Assembly (NCBI GenBank): GCA_900768815.1
Contig: CAAGEE010000014.1
Span: 1-64,000 of the forward strand
Direction: 5' to 3'
Length of the DNA stretch: 64,000 nucleotides
Source: Bacilli bacterium
GTDB lineage: Bacteria; Bacillota_I; Bacilli_A; RF39; UBA660
Shown: positions 40,881 to 49,326 of the stretch, piece after piece
Layout: each line of letters begins with the position of its first letter
How positions within the stretch are numbered: the first letter of the stretch is position 1
Notes under the pieces: model-generated
Database searches by the model: none
What the model saw: the letters and a program-made list of their open reading frames with translations, nothing else
What the model was told of the DNA's origin: nothing
Program-made: the position numbers and the translations under genes

Positions 40881-42068
40881 ATGGATCGTGTAATTTTAGT
40901 TAAATATGGAGAACTTAGTACGAAGAAAGCTAATAGAAATTTCTTTATTAATACTTTATATAATAATGTAAAAAATAAACTTAGTAAGTATAATGTTAAA
41001 ATTAGTAAAGATAGGGCAAGAATGTATATTGAGTTTAAAGATAGTGAATTAGAAGATATTAAAAAAATAATTGATAAAATTTTTGGTATACATATGTATC
41101 ATATTGCTTATATAGTTGATACTAATAGTGATGATATTTGTAATAAGACTATGGAAATTTTAAAAAACATTAATTTTTCAACTTTTAAAGTGGAAACTAA
41201 GAGAAGTTATAAGAGTTTTCCACAAGATAGTATGGAATTTAGTAAAAGTCTTGGGGGATTTATTTTAAAAAATATTAAAAATGTTAAAGTTGATGTTCAT
41301 AATCCTGAAATTTTAGTACAAGTTGAAATTAGAGAAGGACATTCATATATATATCTTAATAGTTATCATGGAGCAGGTGGATATCCTGTAGGTACTCAAC
41401 CTAAGGGAATGTTAATGTTATCTGGAGGAATTGATTCGCCAGTTGCTGGATATTTAGCAATGAAGAGAGGTATAAAACTAGAGGCTGTTTATTTTGAGGC
41501 TATTCCACATACTAGTTTGGAAGCTAGAAATAAAGTTATTGAATTAACTAAAAAGTTAACAGCATATACTAATCATATTAATTTACATATTGTTAATTTT
41601 ACACCTATTCAAGAAGCAATTTATAAAAATTGTAGGAGTGATTATTGTATTACTATTATGCGCAGAATGATGTATCGTATAATGGAAAAGATTGTTAAGA
41701 GTCATGATGGTTATGTAATAATTAATGGTGAAAGTGTAGGACAAGTTGCTAGTCAAACATTAGTAAGTATGTCAGTAATTAATAGTGTTACTAATGTACC
41801 TGTTATTAGACCAGTTGCTTGTTTAGATAAATTAGAAATAATAGATATTGCTAGAAAAATAGATACGTATGAAACTAGTATTTTACCATTTGAAGATTGT
41901 TGTACAGTATTTGTACCAGCACATCCAGTTATTAATCCTAGAATGGATGTAGCAGTCAAAGAAGAAAATAAGTTTGATTATGTAACTATGATTGAAGATG
42001 CACTTAATAATATCAATACTATTAAAGTAAATGATAGTATTGATAAAGAATTTGAAATTTTGTTATAA
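40881..42068 (+). CDS. thiI: tRNA 4-thiouridine synthase ThiI
   Basis: A 395-residue protein with the NFLD-THUMP-PP-loop order: N-terminal LVKYGELSTKKANR, THUMP domain (about 60-165) and the PP-loop MLSGGIDSPVAG (about 180-190). It lacks the C-terminal rhodanese domain of the enterobacterial enzyme, as is normal in Bacillus. It makes s4U8 in tRNA using sulfur from a cysteine desulfurase (not in this window). ATG 40881 follows GGTGAT. A TGaTAAAAT extended -10 is at 40856-40864. Confidence 0.94.
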   Translation: MDRVILVKYGELSTKKANRNFFINTLYNNVKNKLSKYNVKISKDRARMYIEFKDSELEDIKKIIDKIFGIHMYHIAYIVDTNSDDICNKTMEILKNINFSTFKVETKRSYKSFPQDSMEFSKSLGGFILKNIKNVKVDVHNPEILVQVEIREGHSYIYLNSYHGAGGYPVGTQPKGMLMLSGGIDSPVAGYLAMKRGIKLEAVYFEAIPHTSLEARNKVIELTKKLTAYTNHINLHIVNFTPIQEAIYKNCRSDYCITIMRRMMYRIMEKIVKSHDGYVIINGESVGQVASQTLVSMSVINSVTNVPVIRPVACLDKLEIIDIARKIDTYETSILPFEDCCTVFVPAHPVINPRMDVAVKEENKFDYVTMIEDALNNINTIKVNDSIDKEFEILL

Positions 42069-42138
42069 TTTTCCAATGAAAAAAATGTATTATTTGTAAA
42101 AAAATTCACAACCTATTAGTGTACAGGAGGTGAAATAA

Positions 42139-42354
42139 ATGAATAATACAAAGAATTCTTCAATGAAAATGAGAGTTCCAGGTGCTAAACAAGCTATTGA
42201 TAAGATGAAATATGAAATAGCTAACGAATTTGGTGTAAGCCTAGGTGCTGATGCTACTAGCCGTGCAAATGGTTCAGTTGGTGGTGAAATCACAAGACGT
42301 TTAGTACAAAATGGATTAAACCAAGTTAGTGGAAGCTATAATACAAATAAATAA
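42139..42354 (+). CDS. Alpha/beta-type small acid-soluble spore protein
   Basis: A 71-residue protein with the SASP signatures: MKYEIANEFGV (GPR protease cleavage region around the E-I/E-F context) and RANGSVGGEITRRLV. SASPs coat and protect DNA in dormant spores. A strong AGGAGGTGA lies upstream, but no sigma-A promoter; CCTATTA at 42112-42118 resembles a sigma-G -10 (CATNHTA), with a poor -35. Forespore expression is expected from the family. Confidence 0.96.
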   Translation: MNNTKNSSMKMRVPGAKQAIDKMKYEIANEFGVSLGADATSRANGSVGGEITRRLVQNGLNQVSGSYNTNK

Positions 42355-42372
42355 GTAAATACTTTATAGCTT

Positions 42373-42406
42373 AAAAGATAGGCCTATAGTCTATCTTTTG
42401 TTTTTT
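42373..42406 (+). terminator. Intrinsic terminator after the SASP gene
   Basis: AAAAGATAG and CTATCTTTT with a nine-base loop, followed by TTTTTT. Confidence 0.75.
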
Positions 42407-42431
42407 GCTTTTAATATTTAGTTTGGTGTAG

Positions 42432-42437
42432 TATAAT
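42432..42437 (+). promoter_or_regulatory. -10 box for ackA
   Basis: TATAAT 31 bases before the ackA start; no good -35. Confidence 0.4.
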
Positions 42438-42468
42438 ATTGGTAGGTTTAGAAAAGAGGTTTTAATGC

Positions 42469-43650
42469 ATGAAAGTCTTATCTGTCAATGCTGGAAGTAG
42501 TTCTTTGAAGTTTTCGCTGTTTGATATGGCGAATAATAATATTCTTGCGTCTGGAGTATTTGAACGTATTGGAATAGAAGGAAGTGCTTTTACGATTAAA
42601 TTTAATGGCGAAAAAATTGTTCAAGAAGTGGAGTTAAATAATCATGTTGATGCAGTTAATATTTTAATAGATAAATTAATTAGTTTAGATATAATTAAGT
42701 CTTTAGAAGAGATAAATGGTATTGGACATAGGGTCGCTCATGGAAAAGATTATTTTGATAAGTCTACAATAATTAATGATAGTGTTTTGGAAAAGTTAAG
42801 AGAAGTAAAAGATATGGCTCCTTTACATAATCCAGCTAATTTACTTGGAATAGAAGCTTTTGAAAAAGTATTACCAAATATAGTACAGGTTGCAGTTTTT
42901 GATACGGCTTATCATCAAAGTATGAATGAGGTTTCTTATTTGTATCCTGTTCCTTATGCATGGTATAGAGAGTATGGATTAAGAAAGTATGGTTTTCATG
43001 GGACAAGCCATAAGTATATAGCGAGGGAAGCTAAAAAAATACTTGGACGTGATAATTATAAATTAATTAGTTGTCATATTGGTAATGGAGGCTCTATTTG
43101 TGCTATTAAGGATGGTAAATGTGTTGATACTTCGATGGGATTTACTCCTTTAGCGGGTATTATGATGGGGACTAGATCTGGAGATGTTGATCCATCAATT
43201 ATTCCTTATATAATGGAAAAAGAGGGTAAGAATGCTTCGGAAGTTATAGAGGATTTGAATAAGAAATCAGGACTTTATGGTATGAGTGAATTTAGTAATG
43301 ATATGAGAGATATACTTACTAGATGTAATGAAGGAGATCATAGGGCTTTAGTTGCTAAGGAAAAGTATGTTAGAAGAATAGTTGATTATATTGCTCAATA
43401 CTATGTATTATTGGGTGGAGTAGATATGATTGCTTTAACAGCTGGAGTTGGAGAAAATAATAAAGTAATTAGGAAAGAAATTTTAGATAAATTAGAATGT
43501 TTAGGAGTTAAAATTTCAGATGAGGCTAATGAAATAGTTGGAGAAGAAATAAAACTTAGTACTAAGGATTCTAAGATTTTAGTATATGTAATTCCAACAG
43601 ATGAGGAGTTAATGATTGCTAAAGATACGTATAATTTAATTAATAGATAG
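42469..43650 (+). CDS. ackA: Acetate kinase
   Basis: A 393-residue ASKHA-fold kinase: N-terminal VLSVNAGSSSLKFSLFD, GIGHRVAHGK, FDTAYHQSM, RKYGFHGTSHKY and SCHIGNGGS, all active-site signatures. It makes ATP from acetyl phosphate, the final step of acetate fermentation. The phosphotransacetylase gene is not in this window. It is followed after ten bases by nrnA. Confidence 0.97.
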   Translation: MKVLSVNAGSSSLKFSLFDMANNNILASGVFERIGIEGSAFTIKFNGEKIVQEVELNNHVDAVNILIDKLISLDIIKSLEEINGIGHRVAHGKDYFDKSTIINDSVLEKLREVKDMAPLHNPANLLGIEAFEKVLPNIVQVAVFDTAYHQSMNEVSYLYPVPYAWYREYGLRKYGFHGTSHKYIAREAKKILGRDNYKLISCHIGNGGSICAIKDGKCVDTSMGFTPLAGIMMGTRSGDVDPSIIPYIMEKEGKNASEVIEDLNKKSGLYGMSEFSNDMRDILTRCNEGDHRALVAKEKYVRRIVDYIAQYYVLLGGVDMIALTAGVGENNKVIRKEILDKLECLGVKISDEANEIVGEEIKLSTKDSKILVYVIPTDEELMIAKDTYNLINR

Positions 43651-43660
43651 GAAATTTAAG

Positions 43661-44626
43661 ATGTATAAAAAAATATTTAAGGAAATAAAAAAATATGATG
43701 TAATAGTAATTGCTAGACATATTGGTGTTGATCCTGATGCAATGGCTAGTCAGATTGCACTTAGGGATTCTATAAAATTAACTTTTCCAGAAAAGAAAGT
43801 TTTAGCTATAGGTACTGGTAGTGCTAAATTTTCTTTTTTAGGAAAGTTAGATAAGTCAGAGAAGGTTAATAATGCTTTACTTATTATTACTGATACTCCC
43901 GATAGGAAAAGAGTAGATGGAGCAACTGTGGATGATTTTAAGTATTCTATAAAGATAGATCACCATCCATTCATTGAAAAATTTTGTGATTTAGAATTGA
44001 TAGAAGATACTGCTACTTCGGCGTGTGAGGTTATTATGAGAATACTTCTTAATACTCCATTAAAGTGTAATAAAGAGATTGCTGAAGTATTGTTTATGGG
44101 ATTAGTATCTGATTCTAATAGATTCTTATTTAGTAGTTGTACTGCTGAAACATTTAATTTAGTGGCACAATACTTAGATGAATATAAGTTTGATATTGCA
44201 CCTTTATATCAAAAATTGTATGTAAGACCATTAAATGAAGTTAGATTAGAAGGATATATTGCTCTTAATATGACTGTTACTGATAATAAACTAGGATATA
44301 TTAAGATAACTAATGATATTATTAATCAGTTTGAAGTAGATAGTGCAGCTGCTGGTAATATGGTTAATAATTTTAACTTTATTGATAAAGTTCTTGTTTG
44401 GGCTACTATTACAGAGGATGTTAAAAATGACCAGGTTAGAGTTTCTATTAGATCTCGTGGACCTAGTATTAATCAAATTGCTGAGAAATATAATGGTGGT
44501 GGACATAAACAAGCTGCTGGTGCCAAAGTAAAAACATTTACAGAGGCTATGAAACTAATGGATGATATAGATAAGTTTTTAGAGGAATATAATAAATCAG
44601 AGGAGGCTTTAGAAAATGGTAATTAA
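43661..44626 (+). CDS. nrnA: DHH/DHHA1 phosphoesterase NrnA
   Basis: A 321-residue DHH-family enzyme: RHIGVDPDAMASQ and IKIDHHPF carry metal ligands, and the DHHA1 domain ends in NGGGHKQAAGA. NrnA degrades short RNA and pAp; it also hydrolyses pApA from c-di-AMP, which links it to cdaA in this window. The ribosome binding site is weak (GGAAATTTAAG). It overlaps engB by 11 bases. Confidence 0.92.
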   Translation: MYKKIFKEIKKYDVIVIARHIGVDPDAMASQIALRDSIKLTFPEKKVLAIGTGSAKFSFLGKLDKSEKVNNALLIITDTPDRKRVDGATVDDFKYSIKIDHHPFIEKFCDLELIEDTATSACEVIMRILLNTPLKCNKEIAEVLFMGLVSDSNRFLFSSCTAETFNLVAQYLDEYKFDIAPLYQKLYVRPLNEVRLEGYIALNMTVTDNKLGYIKITNDIINQFEVDSAAAGNMVNNFNFIDKVLVWATITEDVKNDQVRVSIRSRGPSINQIAEKYNGGGHKQAAGAKVKTFTEAMKLMDDIDKFLEEYNKSEEALENGN

Positions 44627-45200
44627 AGAGGCTAATTTGGATATTATAGCGACAAGAAGAAGTCAATATCCAACAGATGATAAACCAGAATTTTTATTAG
44701 TTGGACGTAGTAATGTTGGAAAGAGTAGTTTTATAAATTCAATTTTATCAAGAAGAAATTTAGCACATACTTCATCTAAGCCAGGTAAAACTCAAACACT
44801 TAACTTTTATAAAGTTAATGATACGTTTTATTTAATAGATGTTCCTGGCTATGGTTATGCTGCTACTGATAAAAAGACACAGTCTAAGTTTGGAATGATG
44901 ATTGAAGAATACTTAGAGAAGAGAGAAAATTTAAAAAGGGTATTTATGTTAATAGATTTTAGAATGAAACCTACAGAGGATGATTTATTAATGTATAACT
45001 TTTTAAAGTATTATAATTTACCTGTTACTGTTATTGCTACTAAAGCTGATAAAGTAGGGGGAAGTAAAAAAGAAAAGTGCTTAAGAGATATTTTAGATAC
45101 ACTAGATTTAGTAGTTGGAGATGATTTAGTAGTTTTCTCTAGTGTTACTAGATTGGGAGTAAAAGAAGTAGTTAAAAAGATAGAAGACTTAATAGTATAG
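44616..45200 (+). CDS. engB: Ribosome biogenesis GTPase EngB/YsxC
   Basis: A 194-residue GTPase of the TrmE-Era-EngA family. G1 GRSNVGKSS (30-38), G3 DVPGYGYA, G4 ATKADK and G5 FSSVT are visible. It helps assemble the 50S subunit. SAGGAGG-type site (AGAGGAGG) within nrnA precedes the ATG. ackA, nrnA and engB form one likely operon ending at the terminator at 45184. Confidence 0.96.
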   Translation: MVIKEANLDIIATRRSQYPTDDKPEFLLVGRSNVGKSSFINSILSRRNLAHTSSKPGKTQTLNFYKVNDTFYLIDVPGYGYAATDKKTQSKFGMMIEEYLEKRENLKRVFMLIDFRMKPTEDDLLMYNFLKYYNLPVTVIATKADKVGGSKKEKCLRDILDTLDLVVGDDLVVFSSVTRLGVKEVVKKIEDLIV

Positions 45201-45221
45201 TAAACTTATTAAGTCTTTTTT
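45184..45221 (+). terminator. Intrinsic terminator after engB
   Basis: AAGACTTAATA and TATTAAGTCTT with a 12-base loop and T tail. The left arm is inside the engB coding end. Confidence 0.75.
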
Positions 45222-45247
45222 CATATATTATTACTAGGTGAAGAAAG

Positions 45248-45688
45248 TTGCATATTGAATTACAATCTTTAAATAAAATTTTTATGTTTGTTAATATTTG
45301 TTATGTTTCTAGTTTGAAAAAGATGGATTTAATAGAAGAAGTTAAAAATATAATATTAAAATATAGAGTTAAGTTAAGATTAAAGGGATTTTATAAAGTA
45401 AAAGTTTTTGTTAATGAAAAAGTCGGTTTATTTATTGAAATGTGTAAGAATGATGAGTTAGAGTATTCTAATACGTTGGATTTACGAATATTAGTTTTTT
45501 ATGATGAGGATGTTTATTTTGAAACGGATGATTATTTTGTATTAGAGGGTTGTGAAAAGATTAGATTTTATAATAATAAGTTTTATTGTGATGTTAAAAA
45601 TGTTTCGATACTTGGAGTTGTTGAGTTTGGTAGTTTTATATTTGGTGATGAGGTATTAAAGATGCTTTCTAATAGTGTAGTAGTGTAG
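45248..45688 (+). CDS. Hypothetical protein, 146 aa
   Basis: I do not recognise this protein. It has 146 residues, no membrane segment or signal, and alternates hydrophobic and charged strands: YKVKVFVNEKVGLFIEM, LDLRILVFYDEDVYF and CEKIRFYNNKFYCDV suggest a compact alpha/beta or beta fold. The start is TTG with AGGTGA upstream. It has terminators on both sides and is thus a single-gene unit facing spoIVA. Confidence 0.6.
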   Translation: MHIELQSLNKIFMFVNICYVSSLKKMDLIEEVKNIILKYRVKLRLKGFYKVKVFVNEKVGLFIEMCKNDELEYSNTLDLRILVFYDEDVYFETDDYFVLEGCEKIRFYNNKFYCDVKNVSILGVVEFGSFIFGDEVLKMLSNSVVV

Positions 45689-45702
45689 TTTTTTCATAAT
45701 AA

Positions 45703-45730
45703 AAAGAATCTAATGATTCTTTATTTTTTT
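45703..45730. terminator. Bidirectional terminator
   Basis: AAAGAATC-TAAT-GATTCTTT with A run and T run on the two sides, between the 146-aa gene and spoIVA. Confidence 0.85.
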
Positions 45731-47204
45731 AGATAACTATTGCTATCATGTTGTTTGAACCTTTATTTACAACTTTAGTTAGGGTATTTTGCAGCTTGAA
45801 ACGAATATTATCTGGCATTAGACTTATCTTTGATTGGATTCCTTCTTGGACTATTGAGTCTAGGCTGCGACCAAATATTTCACTTTTCCAAATTTCATTT
45901 GGATTATGCTCTTGATCTTTTGTAAGATAATCTATTAGTTCTTTACATTGAACTTCACTACCAATTATTGGTTCAAAAGTAGATTCTACATCTACACGTA
46001 TCATGTGAATCGATGGGGCTACGGCTTTTAATTTGACTCCATATCTTGGACCTTGTTTTATAATTTCGGGTTTATCTAGTTTCATATCTTCAATAGATGG
46101 GGTGGCAACTCCATAACCTGTTTGTTTGACCATTTTTAGAGCATACTTTATTTGATCATATTCTTTTTTTGCAGTATTAAATTCTTGGAATAAAGAAAGT
46201 AGATCAGCTTTATTTTTTACATCTATTTTTATAATATCTGTTAAAGTTTTATTGTAAAGGTTAGCTGGGGCAGTTAGATTTACGGTTACAATTCCAGTTG
46301 AAGGATCTACATCTGATAGATAACTTTTTTCAATCATTGTATTGGTTAAGAAATGGCTTATGATGTTATCAATGTCTTTTAATTTATCAATTTCAGTTAC
46401 ACTTTCTTTGATTGAGGCGATGTATGATTTTTTTACTTCGTGATCGGGATTTAGAATAGCAATCCATTCTGGCATATTTACTTTTACTTCTAGGACTGGG
46501 AACTCGTATAGTGCTTCTTTTAAGATATTATACATATCTTTTTCATTCATGGCTTCAATACTTATTGGTAGTACCGGTACTTCGTACTTTTCTTTTAATT
46601 TGTCTGCTAGTTTTTCTGTTTCCGGTAGTGTTGGATGAGTTGAATTTAGGACTACTATAAATGGTTTGCCAATATTTTTTAGTTCTTCTATAACTCTTTG
46701 TTCAGCCTCTATGTAGTCACTTCTTTCAAATTCTCCGATAGAGCCATCAGTAGTTACAACGATACCAATTGTTGAATGGTCTTTTATTACTTTTTCAGTA
46801 CCAATTTCTGCTGCTTCAACAAAAGGTATTTCTTCAGTGTACCATGGAGTTTTTACCATTCTTGGACCATTTTCATCACTTGCGCCTTGAGCTTTATCTA
46901 TCATGTATCCTACACAGTCAATTAAACGTATGTTACAAGAAAAGTCATCTATTTTTACATTAGCAGCATTATTAGGAACAAATTTAGGTTCAGTTGTCAT
47001 GATAGTTTTACCGGCAGCACTTTGAGGGATTTCGTCTAATGCGCGTTTTCTTTCATATTCATCTTCTATATTTGGAACAATAAGAGTTTCCACCATACGC
47101 TTGATAAAAGTGGATTTACCAGTTCTTACTGCACCAACTACACCTAGATAAATATCTCCATTTGTTCTTTTCGCAATATTTTTTATTATTTCTTGTTTAT
47201 CCAT
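45729..47204 (-). CDS. spoIVA: Stage IV sporulation protein A (coat morphogenetic ATPase)
   Basis: A 491-residue protein nearly identical in layout to B. subtilis SpoIVA (492). Walker A GAVRTGKS (24-31), the PQSAAGKTIMTTEPKFVP and STIGVV-type stretches (here STIGIVVTTDGSIG), LYEFPVLEV, ALKMVKQTGYGVA and VKLKAVAPSIHMI-like segments are all present. SpoIVA polymerises with ATP on the forespore surface as the coat basement layer. ATG 47204 is preferred: AAGGAG is eight bases upstream, while the ATG at 47210 is too close. Confidence 0.97.
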   Translation of the reverse strand: MDKQEIIKNIAKRTNGDIYLGVVGAVRTGKSTFIKRMVETLIVPNIEDEYERKRALDEIPQSAAGKTIMTTEPKFVPNNAANVKIDDFSCNIRLIDCVGYMIDKAQGASDENGPRMVKTPWYTEEIPFVEAAEIGTEKVIKDHSTIGIVVTTDGSIGEFERSDYIEAEQRVIEELKNIGKPFIVVLNSTHPTLPETEKLADKLKEKYEVPVLPISIEAMNEKDMYNILKEALYEFPVLEVKVNMPEWIAILNPDHEVKKSYIASIKESVTEIDKLKDIDNIISHFLTNTMIEKSYLSDVDPSTGIVTVNLTAPANLYNKTLTDIIKIDVKNKADLLSLFQEFNTAKKEYDQIKYALKMVKQTGYGVATPSIEDMKLDKPEIIKQGPRYGVKLKAVAPSIHMIRVDVESTFEPIIGSEVQCKELIDYLTKDQEHNPNEIWKSEIFGRSLDSIVQEGIQSKISLMPDNIRFKLQNTLTKVVNKGSNNMIAIVI

Positions 47205-47265
47205 ATACATTCTCCTTATACAATAAAGATTATGAGTTTTTTTGGTAAAAAAGAACTGTTTTAAA

Positions 47266-47295
47266 ATAAAAAAATAAAGAGTTAGACTCTTTATT
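47266..47295 (-). terminator. Leftward terminator after spoVIF
   Basis: AATAAAGAGT and ACTCTTTATT with a three-base loop, followed leftward by a T-rich run. It separates spoVIF from spoIVA. Confidence 0.8.
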
Positions 47296-47533
47296 AAAAC
47301 ATATTGCCAATATCTTTTGGAATACTGTCTTTTTTGATGGCATCAATTATACGTTGTTCTTTTTCTTTTGATACTTCTTTTCCTGTCATAGTACTAATAT
47401 CTTGTATTACTTCACGTAGAGTATTTTCATCTTTCATATCACTTTTTTGTAATTTGTCAGCCAATGAGAGAATAGTTTCTTTATTGATATTAGTCTTTTT
47501 TTCTACTTTTTTAAAAAAATTATCTCCAAACAT
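47294..47533 (-). CDS. spoVIF: Stage VI sporulation protein F-like
   Basis: A 79-residue protein matching SpoVIF (YjcC family): FFKKVEKKTNINKETI, LADKLQKSDMKDENTLREVIQ and GKEVSKEKEQRIIDAI in order. In Bacillus SpoVIF is a sigma-K-dependent factor for late coat assembly acting with GerE. Its AGGAGG binding site lies inside a stable hairpin (47534-47568). Terminated before spoIVA. Confidence 0.85.
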   Translation of the reverse strand: MFGDNFFKKVEKKTNINKETILSLADKLQKSDMKDENTLREVIQDISTMTGKEVSKEKEQRIIDAIKKDSIPKDIGNMF

Positions 47534-47568
47534 AAAAGCCTCCTATTAAATTATATGAGGAGACTTTT
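47534..47568 (-). promoter_or_regulatory. Hairpin sequestering the spoVIF ribosome binding site
   Basis: Read leftward, AAAAGTCTCCT pairs with AGGAGGCTTTT (11 pairs, one G-U) across a 13-base loop; the right arm contains AGGAGG and ends directly at the ATG. There is no T run beyond TTTT, so it is more likely a translational control or mild attenuator than a terminator. The loop also contains CATATAAT, similar to a sigma-E -10. Confidence 0.5.
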
Positions 47569-47571
47569 ATT

Positions 47572-47889
47572 TTAGTGATTTCTTTTATTAGCAAGTTCTT
47601 TACATTTTCTATTGAATTCGTCTAAAGTTATAGATTTATTTTTTAGGCGGTCGTGGAGAATTGCTAGGGACTTGTCGTATACTTCTGTTTTATTTTCGAT
47701 ATTTGCATACTTGAAAGAAGAAATATCTTTTGTTAGAAGATTATTTGAAAAGTTATTGTTTTGATTTGGACCTTGATTTTGACTTGAACTATTATTTTGA
47801 TTTAGTCTATTATTTCTATTTTGATTGTTAAAATTAGAGTTCTCAAAATTTTGATTGGGATTTCTATTAAAATTATTTCCTATTATCAT
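47572..47889 (-). CDS. Asn-rich protein with SHOCT-like C-terminus
   Basis: A 105-residue protein. The first half (about 1-55) is Asn/Gln-rich low-complexity sequence with NQNRNNRLNQN-type runs. The second half, YDKSLAILHDRLKNKSITLDEF followed by CKELANKR, looks like a SHOCT-type short helical pair, here split for length. Function unknown. It starts 12 bases after der with AGAGGT and is probably cotranscribed. Confidence 0.6.
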   Translation of the reverse strand: MIIGNNFNRNPNQNFENSNFNNQNRNNRLNQNNSSSQNQGPNQNNNFSNNLLTKDISSFKYANIENKTEVYDKSLAILHDRLKNKSITLDEFNRKCKELANKRNH

Positions 47890-47900
47890 ATTATATACCT

Positions 47901-49208
47901 CTAATTGTCATCTTTCTTATTTTTAAATTGTAATACGATGGGGGTTCCAGTAAAATCAAAGTTTTCTCTTATTTTATTTTCTAAGTATCTTTCATAAGAG
48001 AAATGTACTAGGCATTTACTATTTACTCTAAATGTAAATTTTGGTGGTTTTGTACCTGTTTGTGCTGTAAAATATATTTTTAAACGTTTTCCTTTATAAG
48101 ATGGTGGAATATTTAATTGATAAGCATCTAGTATTACTTCATTTATTAGGCTTGTTTTTATTTCTCTTTTGATATTTTCTGCTACTTTTATTACTTCAGG
48201 CATTAGTGTATGAATTCTTTTTTTTGTCAAAGCTGATAAGAATACGATAGGAGCATATGTTGCGAATTGGAATTCGGCACGCATTAGTTTTTCAAATTCT
48301 TGAATAGTTGTATCTTTTACAGTATCCCATTTATTTACAACAAATATTAAACCTTTACCTTTTTCTATTGCATATCCAGCAATATGTTTGTCGTGTTCTG
48401 TAATACCTTCTTCAGCGTTTATTACAACTAAGCAGATGTCACTATTATCAATTGATTTTAAGGATCTTAGTAAGCTATATTTTTCAATACTTTCAAAGAC
48501 TTTACCTTTTTTACGCATACCGGCAGTATCTATTAAGATATATTCTTGATTATGGTATTTTAAAACAGAGTCAATTGAATCTCGTGTTGTACCTGCTATA
48601 TCTGATACAACAACACGTTCTTCATTTAGAAGAGCATTCATTAGACTACTTTTACCAACGTTTGGTCTACCAATTATTGAAAATCTTAGTCTGTCATCTT
48701 GCTTTTCTTCTTTTTCACTAAAGTCATTAGTAATTGTATCCATTAAATCTACATATCCAATATTATGAATACTACTTATTGGGATATATGTATCGAAACC
48801 TAATTCATAGAATTCATAAATATTTTCTTCTGCTGATTGAGAATCCATCTTATTAATAGCAACAATGACTTTTTTCTTGCTTCGTCTTAGAATATCTCTA
48901 ATTATTAAGTCATTCGCTGTTAGGCCTTCTTTACCATCAACAATAAATACTACAATATCTGCTTCTTTAATAGCAATTTCAGCCTGAAGTTTTATTTCAT
49001 TATTAAAAGTTTCATTACTAGTATCAATTCCACCTGTGTCTACTAAATAGAATTTTTTTTGATTATATATTGCTTCTTGATAAATTCTATCTCTTGTAAC
49101 ACCTGGAGTATCTTCAATGATAGATATTTTTTTGCCAACAATTTTATTAAATAAAGTTGATTTACCAACATTTGGTCTACCAACTAAGGCTACTGTAGGT
49201 AATGCCAT
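47901..49208 (-). CDS. der: GTPase Der (EngA)
   Basis: A 435-residue double-GTPase needed for 50S assembly. Domain 1 has GRPNVGKST (10-18) and DTPGVTRDR; domain 2 (from about 175) has GRPNVGKSS, DIAGTTRDS, DTAGMRKKG and NKWD; a KH-like C-terminal domain ends in GTPIVLQFKNKK. Length matches the family (436 in B. subtilis). AGGAGGG precedes the ATG. It begins the leftward block der, SHOCT-like gene, spoVIF, spoIVA, resembling the Bacillus der-spoIVA region. Confidence 0.97.
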   Translation of the reverse strand: MALPTVALVGRPNVGKSTLFNKIVGKKISIIEDTPGVTRDRIYQEAIYNQKKFYLVDTGGIDTSNETFNNEIKLQAEIAIKEADIVVFIVDGKEGLTANDLIIRDILRRSKKKVIVAINKMDSQSAEENIYEFYELGFDTYIPISSIHNIGYVDLMDTITNDFSEKEEKQDDRLRFSIIGRPNVGKSSLMNALLNEERVVVSDIAGTTRDSIDSVLKYHNQEYILIDTAGMRKKGKVFESIEKYSLLRSLKSIDNSDICLVVINAEEGITEHDKHIAGYAIEKGKGLIFVVNKWDTVKDTTIQEFEKLMRAEFQFATYAPIVFLSALTKKRIHTLMPEVIKVAENIKREIKTSLINEVILDAYQLNIPPSYKGKRLKIYFTAQTGTKPPKFTFRVNSKCLVHFSYERYLENKIRENFDFTGTPIVLQFKNKKDDN

Positions 49209-49232
49209 AATATCCCTCCTAATTCAGACCTA

Positions 49233-49241
49233 ATTATAGCA
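49233..49241 (-). promoter_or_regulatory. Extended -10 promoter of der
   Basis: On the minus strand TGcTATAAT, 24 bases before the der ATG, with TTTTAA at 17-base spacing. Confidence 0.5.
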
Positions 49242-49298
49242 TATAATTGTAAACTTTAAAAGAAAAAATAGTTTATTTCTAGTAAGTATATAGATTTG

Positions 49299-49313
49299 TG
49301 ATATACTTATAAT
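49299..49313 (+). promoter_or_regulatory. Tandem -10-like boxes
   Basis: TGaTATACT (extended, 49299-49307) is followed immediately by TATAAT (49308-49313). No -35 is clear. The start codon at 49327 is 13-19 bases downstream. Confidence 0.4.
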
Positions 49314-49326
49314 GGAAGGTGATTAT

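Noticed and set aside
42090..42293. Leftward open frame opposite the SASP gene
   Set aside because: The SASP frame is unmistakable and has a strong ribosome binding site; the opposite frame has neither.
48452..48721. Rightward open frame opposite der
   Set aside because: It is antisense to the second GTPase domain of der, without start signals.
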